Shown piece by piece: positions 22,939-35,091 of a stretch of 64,000 nucleotides of DNA. The position numbers and the translations under genes are program-made. The notes under the pieces were generated by a model, which ran no database searches, was not told the origin of the DNA, and saw only the letters and a list, made by a program, of their open reading frames with translations. The DNA comes from Thozetella sp. PMI_491. Lineage: Eukaryota; Ascomycota; Sordariomycetes; Chaetosphaeriales; Chaetosphaeriaceae. Numbering within the stretch: the stretch's first letter is position 1; each line of letters starts with the position of its first letter. The stretch is taken from positions 765,244 to 829,243 of the forward strand of contig MU270025.1 in assembly GCA_021432635.1 (NCBI GenBank). Direction: 5' to 3'.

Positions 22939-24510
22939 GGTGAAGTGTTGGCTCTGCGAGGCTCGGATGGCAAAGAGTACCGCTTTTTCGGTCTGGAGTT
23001 GCTACACTTCCCGGGCTCCTGTCGTGAAGGGCTACACTGCATATCTGGTTGGGAACGAGGGCCTCCCGGATACTTATATGCGACCTGGCCGACCCTCTTG
23101 AGCACCTGGGCCGAGTACGGACCGGGAGGGGACCAGAGTACGCCCTCGCGATCAGCGACACCGCATTGTCGCTATCTTTTGATATTTGCCTATCTTGCTA
23201 GGGTCAACATGCAGCTCACCGTACATGTGCAAATGTCCGCTAGCAGGAGAACATCGTGACGGGGATGCTAGGGTCAATACGCGCGAACGATACTGACGAG
23301 TCATGGCGAGCGGGGCCGAGAAGCATCCACCCGTCTGGTCGAGAACCGACATGTCAAAGAGTCATGTAACGGTTTTCTTTGATCCTCTTTTTTGCTCCAT
23401 GGGGAACTAGACCGGGGCACCCGGGCGGGGTAAACTCGAGCCATCCAGACGGAGTGAGTGCATATTGGGCTGCTAATCGAGACCCTTGACCGAGCAACAA
23501 ACGGCCGGTCGTCGCCGGGTCGTCCGGTCCGCGGAAGTGGCCTAGGGAGCATGAACATATTCTATGGCCGGCTCGCCGTGCGCTAGCTGCCGAACTTTAT
23601 TTGCGGGGCATCCCGGTATGGTTCCTGGGGAGTTCCGGTTCTAAATTCCCGGGATGCCCATCGATTGCTTTGATAAGAAGCTCATCATTTCACCCAGCAG
23701 AGCAAATCGCGGCTAGCTGGTAGAAACAAGCGACCCAGCCAGTTTGCCGACAGACTGAGGCTCCATCTTGATAGCGATGCGGGCTCCCGGTAACAGAGTG
23801 ACAAATCTCGCATCCACTTAGACAGCCCTCGAGTCAGTTATAAACAGAGGCCGGGTGGTTGGCGGACAGGGGTGCCAGGGTTCGGCCGTGATAAGCTGCA
23901 GCCCTGCGATTTCTATAACCTAAAAGCCTAGGGCAGTGAGCAAAGCTCGACAAATGGGAATAGAAAATGAGGTAATTAGAATAGTCACGCGGTCCAAGCA
24001 CGTAAAATCGTCTACACCGAGCATCAATCCCTCCGGTGTCCAGCTTAGGCTAGCTCTCCGACTCGAAGCCATTGAGGATCTTGGCCACGGCTAGCGAGCT
24101 TATCGAGACCACCAATCAGCCAAAGAAACGGTCGAGCTGCACCTCTCTATACTAATGAACTCTTTCTAATTGACTCCTCTGTTGCCGGTACCGGCGCATC
24201 TTCTAGGCGCTGTATAAAAAAAGACCGCACAGAGAAGAGCCGCGGTGTGGAAGCTTTCCGAGTGGTGTTGAAGGCGTTCTAACTTGTATTATTGTTACGC
24301 ATCCTTCCCAAATCTAGATACCTTACAGATATTCTTCACGTGTTTTGCAACGGTCGCACAAATGTTGTGCTCTGCCAGCCCTTCCCTGCAGGTCACGAGA
24401 CTGCAGCCTTGCCTCGAGCTGAAGACCAACCGGTAAGGCCATGATTATCGCCATAACCGTGATGGAAGCTGCCAGCAGTTCCACCAAGCCGTGGCCGGAG
24501 CCTTTCCAAA
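22939..24510. promoter_or_regulatory. Divergent promoter region, asparaginase / NACHT genes
   Basis: About 1.6 kb with no recognised gene. It holds the promoters of both flanking genes. I see no GATA cluster or repeat clear enough to report as a site. Confidence 0.4.
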
Positions 24511-27500
24511 ATGGACCCTTTGACTGCCATCAGCCTGGCAAGCAGCATCATCGCCTTTCTCGATGTGAGCGCCAAGATCTTCAAAGGCGCGCGAGATGTC
24601 CACTCGTCCTTATCTGGGACTACTGAGGAGAATCGAAACCGAGAGGTCCTGGTCAACGAGATGAAGGGCTTCTCGTCCAAACTTGTTGCGCCAGATGGCA
24701 CCGGCCTCGTAGGAGAGGAGAGACAGCTCTGCACACTAGCAGAGGAGTGTCGGGGCCTGTCAACACAGATTGCCGAGCTCCTCGGCAAGATTAAAGCGAA
24801 GAACCCAAAGTCCAAGACAGAAAGTCTCTGGTCGTCCGTCAAGGACAAATTCTACGAGAAGGAGAAGCAGGAACTGGAACAAAGACTCGATAGATGCCGA
24901 GCGCAGCTTCATCTTCAGTTAACCTATTGGACGAGGTCAGGATCCCGCTGCCTTCCCTCCTGCCTTCTTCTTGACTGACCATGGGTAGCCAAGATATAAA
25001 ATCAAGGATGCAAGATGTGCTGAAAACCGTGGAACAAGACTTGGAGAAACTGAAGACAATACAAGCTAGTGTGGCCCAGCTTGGGCAAGGTCTAGAGGCC
25101 GTCTCTTTGAGTCCTGTCGCCCAACGTCAACTATCTTCAGTCTTGAACATGCAGAAAGACGCATTCATCACTGTTGCGCAATATCAAGTTCTAAAGATGC
25201 TAGAATTCGAAGGTATGCAGGGAAGGTATGATTTAGTCGATCATGCCCACTACAAGACCTTTCGCTGGATATTCAACAGCGAAGAATATCTCCAGGATAT
25301 CGATGCTGGCGACGAAGAAGAGAAAGAGTCCCGGGTTTCGGAGCAGACCGATTCTGAAGATGACCAAGGGTTTCTAAGCCCTGAACCTGACGTCGAGAAA
25401 GGAATCGCTCGGAAGAAACTGCATGACTGGCTCGCGGCAGGAGAAGGAATATTTCATATATCAGGCAAACTGGGGTCGGGCAAGTCTACATTGATGAAGT
25501 TTCTGTGTACCAAACGTGGCACTCGTATTGAGCTTCAAAAATGGGCAGGTAAGTTGTGCAGCCACCTCGACAAGTTTGCAACATCTGATCACACTACAGG
25601 CCAACGTACCCTCGTGGTGGCCAATTTCTTCTTCTGGATGCCAGGCTCGCCGCTGCAAAAGTCGCTGGCTGGTCTCTGCACCGGTCTCCTCCACAGCCTC
25701 CTCAAGACCTGCCCCGAATTGATCCCTCAGGCCCTCCCTGACGTCTGGGCCGTTGCGGTAGCTGCCCCGTGGCAGGTTGGATCAACTATTAGCAGCGTGG
25801 AAGCTCAGAAGGCGTTCATGCGGCTGATGAAGTGCCAACTCATCAGCAACAATCATTGTTTCTGCTTCTTCATCGACGGCCTCGACGAGTTTCAAGAGAC
25901 GGCCCGAGTTGACTATCTAGAATTGACGGAACTGCTGTGCACTTGGACCGCAAACGCCCCCGGCCAGGTCAAGCTCTGCGTCTCCAGCAGAGAATACAAC
26001 GTCTTCATGAACAAGTTTTCTCCCGACAAGAGGCTGCGTCTACACCAGCTAACGCAGAGAGACATGAGTGCTTATGTCCAGGCCAAATTGGCCCATTTCC
26101 CCAACGAAGACCGTGAAGCGCTTGTCGAAGCCATCGTGACAAAGGCTCAAGGGATCTTCCTCTGGGTGGCGCTCGTGACCAAATTCATTCGCGATCAACA
26201 CGAGAGCGATGCGACTAGTCCACAGCTAATGAAAGAGCTCGATACCCTCCCTGACGAGCTTGATGATCTGTACGAGCACATTCTCCGTTCTCTCAGTCCA
26301 GAGAATCGCAAGAGGGCATATCAAACGCTCAGAATGCTTGAAGAAACCAAAGTGCTCGGTCCTGACAAAGAGGAAGACAAGATCTCCATTTCTCTGTTTG
26401 CATACTCGTTTATGCAGGAGTACGAACAAGATCGGGAATTCGCGATGCATGACGATTTTCAAGCATCGGGAGCCAGCGCCGAATTGCAGCAGCAACGAGT
26501 TGATAGGACGCAGAAGAGACTCAACGGAAGCTGCAAAGGTCTTATAGAGACAGGCCACGATGGCATCCTGGACTACGCCCACAGATCTGTGGTGGAGTTC
26601 TTGCAAATTCCAAGAATCCAGGATGCCATGGCCCCGTATAATGCTGACTTCATGGTCGCAGACGCCGTCTCGCAGCTGTTGCTCGCCGAGTTGCGGCTTG
26701 GGAGAAGCACAGATAGCAGCGACGAGGGATTGAGTTTGGCCACCGTCCAGACACGCCATGAAACCGCGCCTTTCTTAACTATGAGAGAGAGACACAAGCT
26801 CGATGCCCCCCCATATCGTTTCCTGTCGTGTTTCGAAGCGGCTCTCGACCCTATCCCGTGGGAAAACTTTCAGCCGGGCGTCAGCATGACAAGTTTTTGT
26901 GTGCCTAGTTTTCTGCGCAGTTACTTTCTCATATGCTCGACTTTGCCATTATCTAACAGCCAGAGGGGCGTGATAAAGAGATCGGTTAAGGTGTTACATC
27001 CTCTTTATTTTCTATGCACACAGGGGCATTACGACTACCCCATCTGGAAGATAACCAATGACCCAACCGTCACTGACACGCCCGTAAAGGCTGTCGCTTT
27101 GGCGAGTGCGGTCTTCCCGCGCTTTTGGGAAACCGACAAAGACGCATCCGGTGCTACTGTTATTGACATCCTTTTAGAGCGTGGGCTTCTGTTACCTTCT
27201 GCCAAAACTTACTTATTTTTGTGGGGGTATGGCATCGTGGCAGACTATGTGAGTCTTTGGCACCAATTTCTGGTCACCAGGATTCTGCGGCCCAACCCGG
27301 CCTCGTCGCTGGACGCCAGGATCATGGAGGTATTTTTACTGCACAAGCCCGATTTGAACTTTTCCATGTGCCGAGAGCCGGATTCATCGAACAAAGAGCG
27401 CGGGATGACATTTGTGATCTGGTACGGAGCTGGGCTGTCACAGTCGACTAAGCTGGAGTTTCCGAGTACTAGACGTTCCGAGCCGGTTCGCCTGCTGTCG

Positions 27501-27909
27501 TTACGGGAATGGATCGAACATTCGGCATTGTATAACAAGGCACGACTTTTGGAAATATACGACGCACAAATGGAGGCGGCGCAGCAGAATGAGAGCGTGA
27601 CAGCCGCAAGCCAGTCACAAGCAACCCTAGCTGATCGTGGCACGGGCGGTCCGCCAGCTCCTGAGTCTTCGGGCCCTCAGCTAGTACGTGCTTCTGCTGA
27701 CGAGGTCAGCTTGGCAAAGGCGACCCTCGGCACGAAGCTGGCGGGCCCGATGAAGACACCTGCGGCCATCCCGACCGGCCTATCCCTGGCGTTGCTGGTA
27801 TCAGGTACGTCACCGGGTAGAATAAGGGCTATGATGCATTATCTGACCAGCGGCACCAGGAATTTTGCTTGCGCTGCTAGTACCCAAACTCCTGGGGCTA
27901 GCATCGTAA
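24511..27909 (+). CDS. NACHT-domain STAND NTPase (fungal NLR-like)
   Basis: Exons 24511-24935, 24989-25548, 25600-27804 and 27881-27909 give 1072 aa. The N-terminal ~250 residues (MDPLTAISLASSIIAFLDVS...) are the helical domain usual in fungal NLR-like proteins. The NACHT core follows: P-loop GKLGSGKST at 301-309 and Walker B FIDGLDEF at 419-426, with a sensor-like LCVSSRE segment after it. The C-terminal half is helical and shows no ANK, WD40 or TPR repeats. The last intron has a GTACGT donor, CTGAC branch and CTAG acceptor. Used, it ends the protein in a hydrophobic ALLVSVPKLLGLAS tail; unspliced, the frame runs to 27917. Such proteins act in heterokaryon incompatibility or immune-like responses, but the role here is inferred only. 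Confidence 0.85.
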
Positions 27910-28961
27910 GGCTGTAGGGGAGGCCTATCATGGGGAGATAACGCTAGCATGCCGAGCATTGTTGGTCTCGTCACAGCGGCGAGAAGGGCAGCGCTAGCAG
28001 AACTATGCGCTATGGGCTGTCTTGGCATATGGCATCGCATCTTTTCTCTGGCAGGGAAGCGCAGCGCGGGTTCATCTATGCGTGACCCCATCGAACCTTA
28101 AGTTGGCAGCTTTAGCGTACCACTCCACAATCTATTACATACAGTACAGTAAGGTACCTTAGATAATATAGGGGGAGTCGGGGGAGTATAGCCTCCGGGC
28201 GGCTCTGTTGCACTGCATGCCGGTTTCTGTGTCTGAGATGACGAGGAATGGATAAGCAGTGAAGGGCCTAGGCCAATCAGGGCCGAAGATGCCTGCGCTG
28301 CCGCCCCACGATGGAGGGGTCGTGGTTTGGGGCTCTTGTGGCCAAGGCAAGGGACCCATCGCCTCTGCCTGATCTTTTGCCCCCTTTGAGACGGACATTA
28401 GAGGAATTGGTTATTTCGGGGCCTGGGATTTCGTGGGCAGACGATCGCGCTCCCTGGTGCCAACGCATCAAGCCGTCTTGCTCTCCAGGCTCCTGGCTCG
28501 TCGACGGGGACAGGGGTCGTCGTGGACAAGACCAAAACTTCGCCACTGGCACTGCCTGCGTGGCTACCTTGCCTTAGCTAGCAGCGCGACACAGCCGCAG
28601 CGTGGCCCACGACACGCACACCGCGGGCTACCGCAGAGTCCCCGGCGCCCCGGATTCTTCGCCCGAGCTGATCAGCCGACACGGACAATTTAGGCATCTA
28701 AAATACCGATGCGCTGAAATATATCGCGAGTGCGCGCGGCCGATCTTGACTCCATCCCATCGTGTGCACATTCTACTCTCGCTTTCTTGGCCCCCCCACC
28801 TGCCGCTTTCTCCTTGGCGTCCCGGCTCACCCGCTGCGGCCCCTCCGCCGGCCCCGGAACTGATCCCCTCCAGCAGCGAGCCCGCTGAGAGAAGTGAGGC
28901 GCAACGTCGCTGAATTCCACTCGACACTGGCGGCGGCGCGCCGACCGGTGAGTCGTTAATC
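27910..28961. other. Intergenic region
   Basis: About 1 kb. Nothing coding recognised; the C-rich stretch near 28770-28860 belongs to the leader of the next gene. Confidence 0.5.
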
Positions 28962-31053
28962 ATGGCTTCCCAGATTGAGGCGCAATCTCTCTCGGAACTC
29001 AATGCCCTGGCCGCGAACCCGCCCCAGTATCCCGTGAACCCGACCGAAGCGCCCCGGGAGTCACTTGTCTTGTACATTTCTCGGGTTCCCGGCACCCGAG
29101 GTAGGTTGCCCGTTCACCCTGGAACTGGTTGACCGTCCGTCTCACCTCATACCTACAGATATTATCCTTTCAACCTTCCGGCCGCAGAGGAAGAACGTGA
29201 CGGCGAGCGATGTCGCCAACTCGCTCTACTATGTCCATCTGAACTCGGTCTACGACGAGGCGCTAGCTTCGCCGCCTCCCCACCCCATGATGGATAGCAG
29301 CTCGCCTCGCTCCAGCTATGAGCGTCCCAGAGTTGCCGTCACCAGCTTTGATAATCAGAGGGCTCCAATCCCACGGAAACCGCTACCTTCGGTGCAACCT
29401 GGCACTGCACCTCCCCCGGCTCCGCTCGATACTCCATCTCGTGAAGCAGTGAGTGGCACGACATCAGCGCCTACGCCACCGTTGAGTTTAGGGAGAAGCC
29501 CTCCGAAGGCGGACGGCTATGGGTCTCCCAACACCCGTGGCACAAGCACGCCGCCCAGGAGACCGGTTCAAGCCGAGAGGAGTGACCCGCCGCGTGAGGA
29601 GTACGCCGGAAATCCCATGTTCAGACACAACAGGCCGCCGCGTATGTCGAGCGAAGAGCAGCCCGAACTCCCGCCCCGAGTGCCACCAAAACAGCCCCAA
29701 GCGGCTGGAGGCCTAGTCGCAAGAAAGCCGCTTGGCCCGCGACCGCCGCCGCATCTGTCGTTGCCTAATGCGAACCCACCGGCACTGATGTCGCCGCCTT
29801 ACCGCTCGCCGTACGAATCGAGCAGCCGGGACCCCTTTTACAGCGGCCCTCAAGAGCCACCGCTGCCGCGCACTCCTGCAGCGCACAGCGGCCCCCCTTC
29901 TCCGATGCCGAAACTAGGCGGTGAGAAAGCCGCCTTCGCACCCTTCTCGCTCACTATTATCCGTCGAGAACCGGCGTCGGGGCATCAGTGGAACATCGGA
30001 AAGGTATCATCGTACCAGACCAACATTCCCACGCCCGACCAAGCGGACCCGAATCTTGACCCAAACGACCTGGGCGTCCCGCGCGGGATATCTAGCATCG
30101 ATGTGCACCTCGAGACGTCGGGCTACGCTAAATTCCGTGACATGCCAACTCGACACAGCGTTGAGACGGCTAGCCGACCGATGTCCTCCTCGTCCGCCGC
30201 GCAAGGTAGCCTGAACCTCAGGTCGAGCATCGACGAGGCAGCGGCCCGACATGCAGCGATGGGCACTCTCCAGGGCAGCGAGGGGTTCTCCAGACAGGTC
30301 ATGATGGCCTACTCCAAGAGCTGGGCGTCCAACATCAAAAATGCATTCCGTCGCCGCGGAAGCTCACCCAACTCTCCGACTGGTGGATTCCCTGAAGATT
30401 TGGCGCCCCCAAGGCCCTTCCACGTGCGTCACGGAAGCAGCAACTCGGTCGCCTCGGTGGAGTCGGCGGCATCGAAGGACGACGACGACGGCCGGGACTC
30501 ACCCCCATTGATCACGCGTCCTGGGCCGGGGCTTAAGCCCAGAGGATACGTTTTCATGAGCCCGTGGGACGGGCGGTGCGAGTTTCACACTGGAAATGGC
30601 GGTCGCAGCCTCAAATGCCGCCACAAGCTGCAACCGGCCAACGCTGTGTTCAACCCCTTGGTTGCGAGCCAGGCTATCCGAGACGGCCAGGCCATCAAGC
30701 GGGCCCGCAATACATCGGTATCGGCCGCGATCACTGGAGCGAAGCCCATAAGTGAGCTGCGCTACAACCTGCCCAACGGGGAGCTCTTCGGGTCGTCAAA
30801 GAAGGGCGACGGGCACCACCACCTCCACGACCACTTCAGCAAGCTTTTGAACCTCGAGCCCAACAGTGACGACGACGATGATGACGGACCGATGGATTTG
30901 AGTATTGGGAGGGAGAAGGCGGGTGGAGGAAACCGCGGCAAGCGGGCGAAGCTGGGGAAGCTCATCATACACCACGAGGGCCTCAAGATGCTAGACTTGG
31001 TGGTGGCCGCTAACATCGGCGTTTGGTGGACGACGTGGGAGCGAAGATTTTGA
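28962..31053 (+). CDS. Conserved proline-rich fungal protein of unknown function
   Basis: Exons 28962-29100 and 29159-31053 give 677 aa. The N-terminus is ordered (LSELNALAANPPQYPVNPTE, LVLYISRVPGTRD, then a VTASDVANSLYYVHLNS segment). The middle (about 90-300) is disordered and rich in Pro-Arg motifs such as PIPRKPLP and LPPRVPPKQP that could bind SH3 domains. A conserved C-terminal region (about 500-677) includes GYVFMSPWDGRCEF, SLKCRHKL and LPNGELFG, an acidic run of Asp, a lysine-rich patch, and ends LVVAANIGVWWTTWERRF. I recognise the pattern as a protein conserved in Pezizomycotina but know no assigned function. The single intron is 58 nt and sits in the conserved N-terminal motif, which supports the model. 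Confidence 0.82.
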
Positions 31054-31561
31054 CCTTTGGCTGGTTAAAGATGCCGAACCATATAGCACCATTTTAATGA
31101 CGTGTGAAAAGAGAGAGGGCCGCTGCACATCTCCCTGCCCGGTTTAGTGGTTTGTTCTGAAGCACCTCCGTGACTAGAATGACTTCCTGTAATACTACAG
31201 TAAAAGTCTATTGTCGTAAGATGTAAGATACGTTCTTGGCATGACTAAACTGGCTCAAAACGCGGCGTCCGGCGGGGGGTGGGTCACCAATCACGGGATC
31301 TCAGAGCTTGGACCAATGAACGAGCATTCGTTGTAATCTGCACACAGGAACTTTGCCGAACGTCACCACCAACCGAAGCTCCCTCGCCACGAGCTTCAAC
31401 GCGACCTGGGCGTCCCCCCCAGCCTCTCCACTCTATTCTCCCATTCGCGCACGCTCGGATCGATCGATATCTGTTCAATTGACCCCTCTCCGGTGCCCCG
31501 ACGACCCCCGGATCCGGACCCAGCGCCCAGCGGCTCGCAAATAGCTCACCCATCCACCACC
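31054..31561. promoter_or_regulatory. Promoter region of the 23-kDa complex I subunit gene
   Basis: Short spacer; pyrimidine-rich from about 31370 to 31500, just ahead of the start codon. No other feature. Confidence 0.4.
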
Positions 31562-32597
<1,036 letters not shown>

Positions 32598-33124
32598 ACA
32601 ATTAGAGCAATTAGCATATAACTGGGGAACTGGGGAAATGGCATGCTCGCAACAGCATCGGCGCGGCGGTGAAGGCGAAGACATCGATTAAAAAGCGACC
32701 CAGGGCGGAATATCAGAAACCTGCGGACGCCTGTAATCGTAGACCGAGAGATGTACTGTATATACATACTTGCACCAAAAGATTTCTTTGAACTGTCTCC
32801 TGTCTTCCTATGCTTTCGACAGGAACCGTAGTGTCAGAGTTCGGATTCCCTTGCAATTACAGTTTGCTGGGTGCTGTGATTACTGGCAGACACTCGCTGG
32901 TAGTACGCCCTTCGGCAAGCTCGAAGGGGGGTCACCTGACTGTGCACGGGCCACAAATGGCAAGCTTGGAGCTTTGCTGGGGCCCGGCTCCCGACGACAA
33001 ATTTATCATCGCTCCGTTAGTTGCAATCGCCTCTCCTTCCACGACACTCCCGCCCAATTGCGACGTCTGCCCAGCTCTTCCACCCGCAATCTATCCTCCG
33101 TATCCTCGCAATTGCTTCGCCAAC
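32598..33124. promoter_or_regulatory. Spacer between two complex I subunit genes
   Basis: 527 bp holding the 3' flank of the NDUFS8 gene and the promoter of the acyl carrier protein gene; C/T-rich from about 33020 to 33120. No separate gene seen. Confidence 0.4.
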
Positions 33125-33925
33125 ATGTTCTTCACCACCGTCGTCCGATCTGCCGCCGTTGCGCGGTCTGCCGTGCGCCCCATCCTCGCCCGCAGCAGCG
33201 CTCCTGCGAGGTTAGCAGTGGCCGTCCCCCGAGCTCCCGCATTCGCGCCGCGCGCTGCCGCCTGGACTGCCGTCCGCAGCTACTCGGCCGGCGGCGGCCT
33301 CGCCAAGGAGGAGGTCTACGACCGCATCAAGCAGCTCCTCGCTACCTTCGACAAGGTGAGCTACTTTCTTCCCGCCCATCCCGGCTTCTCTCGGCGGACT
33401 ACGTCCACAAGGCCGTCGAGCCAGAGCCCAAGCCAGAGCCCTAGCAGCTGGCCTTTCTAAAAATTTTGTCCCGCTTTTCTTCCGGTTTACAGTTGCTAAC
33501 GTGTGTTCTTGCAGGTCAACGACCCCAATAACGTACGTATCTCACCGGAAACCCGTAGCTTCGTTTGCGTTTCCTGACACGGCATGTGATGTAGATCACC
33601 GAGAAGGCGCACTTCGCGAACGATCTTGGCTTGGACAGCCTGGACACGGTCGAGGTCGTTATGGCCATCGAGGAGGTAAGCGATGCCACTTGCTGAGCGG
33701 CTCACGCCTGGCCAGACCAGTCCGCCCTATTCGCGCTTTGGACGAACGCTGACTTTTGGTTGCAACAGGAGTTCAGCATTGAGATCCCCGACAAGGATGC
33801 CGACACCATCCACAGCAGTAAGTCGCATCTGCCTGAGCCTTGCATGCAGATTGTTGCCGCTAACACCTCTGTCCCCAGTCGACAAGGCGGTCGAGTATAT
33901 CGTGAGCCAGCCTGATGCCAACTAA
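33125..33925 (+). CDS. NDUFAB1: Mitochondrial acyl carrier protein (complex I subunit NDUFAB1)
   Basis: Carries acyl chains on phosphopantetheine for mitochondrial fatty-acid and lipoate synthesis, and is a structural subunit of complex I together with LYR proteins. Exons 33125-33355, 33515-33532, 33595-33675, 33769-33817 and 33879-33925 give 141 aa. Residues 1-53 are an Arg/Ala-rich presequence ending near VRSYSAGG. The carrier domain has the modification site GLDSLDTVEVVMAIEEEF (Ser of DSL) and ends VEYIVSQPDAN. Exon 2 is an 18-nt micro-exon coding VNDPNN. Five exons for 141 residues is dense for a fungal gene, but each junction restores the conserved sequence. Confidence 0.95.
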
Positions 33926-35091
33926 AGGATTGTCCCATCTTGTACTATAATATGCCCCCCGAATGAGCGAGACGGACCCCACGCCATATTCACGCCACTC
34001 ATGGTCTTTGGTCTCTAGACAGGCGAACGAGCTGGGTTGGCCAGCCTAAGCTGGCGCGACCGGCCAGCGTACAAACAAGGGGGGAGTTGGCCATTGCCTG
34101 CATTCAGGAGTTCCATGGCTGCGGTGCCATGTCCATTTGTTGTACTAGTGAATAGATTTCTCCTCTTGAGCTCCCCATATCCGTTCTGCTTGCTCTTGTA
34201 GTGACTGCTCGGCCGATTTGTTCTCACGACACGGCGCATAGACGCACATAGACTCGGAGGATTTTATGACAGATTGACGAGCTCGGAGGCTGTTTGCCGG
34301 AGACCGAGACTGAGTGAGCCGGTCCGGTCAAGGGATTTAAGTCCAGTACGGCGTTGACTCCAGAGCTTACGAGGCGCCAAAACCGCACTGGCTTTAGGCT
34401 TAGGGCGTTCCCAAGCTCGGTGCAAACCTTGTGGTTTTGTGGATACGAGGCAAGAAGAATGCGAAGCTTTGCAGCAAGATAGCGTACCGCTAGAGAGGTC
34501 GCACTTATTGGGTTCGAATGTAGGCGGCCTGTGTGCTCCGCAGGGGTGAGCCTGGGACAGACGCCAGAACGCTGTGTCGAATACCACGGTGGTGTCTATC
34601 CTAGGTTCACAGAGATGACCGGTGCCAATTACATCCAGGAGGCTCCATTAACCAATAGCTCTGAAGTACTCATTACAGATCTTCCATTGCTGTCTGCCAG
34701 CTGTTGTTTAAGCCCGCCCCCGACATGATATTTCGCCTAGAATCAAATGCAACAGGACAGAGCGCCGGATCCATTGAAACAAGCATTTTCCAAGCGGTGT
34801 GACGCAGTACCTTTTGAACCACCAAAGCAGAGTTCACATATGCCGCGCCGTATGTAAAAAAAAACCCCAGCCCCTGGAGCCTGTAGCCTAGGCTCATCTG
34901 ATTTTGCCTCGCCCGCGTCTTGGCCCCCCGCCCTCCCTCCCCGACATTACTCGGCCCTACCGGGCCGATCATGCTGCTTCCCCTATGAACGCTGGTAGTA
35001 CGTGCCCGCTGCTAGTCATCATCCTCCCGCACAAGACCCTAAGATGGTACCAGGTGAGAAACGGCCGGTTGCTCTGCACGGTGGACAGATG
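33926..35091. other. Convergent 3' intergenic region
   Basis: Between the acyl carrier protein gene (+) and the CCCH gene (-). No gene or repeat recognised. A run of A occurs at 34857-34864. Confidence 0.5.

Noticed and set aside
22543-23259. Long plus-strand frame antisense to the asparaginase gene
   Set aside because: It is a shadow of GC-rich codon bias in the real gene and shows no family character.
25549-25599. In-frame insertion of 17 residues in the NACHT protein
   Set aside because: The segment is a 51-nt GTAAGT...CTACAG intron that happens to be open; removing it gives the contiguous NACHT strand KWAGQRTLVVANFF.
34508-34518. GGTTCGAAT resembling a tRNA B box
   Set aside because: The consensus CC after the motif is missing, and no A box or acceptor stem could be formed around it.
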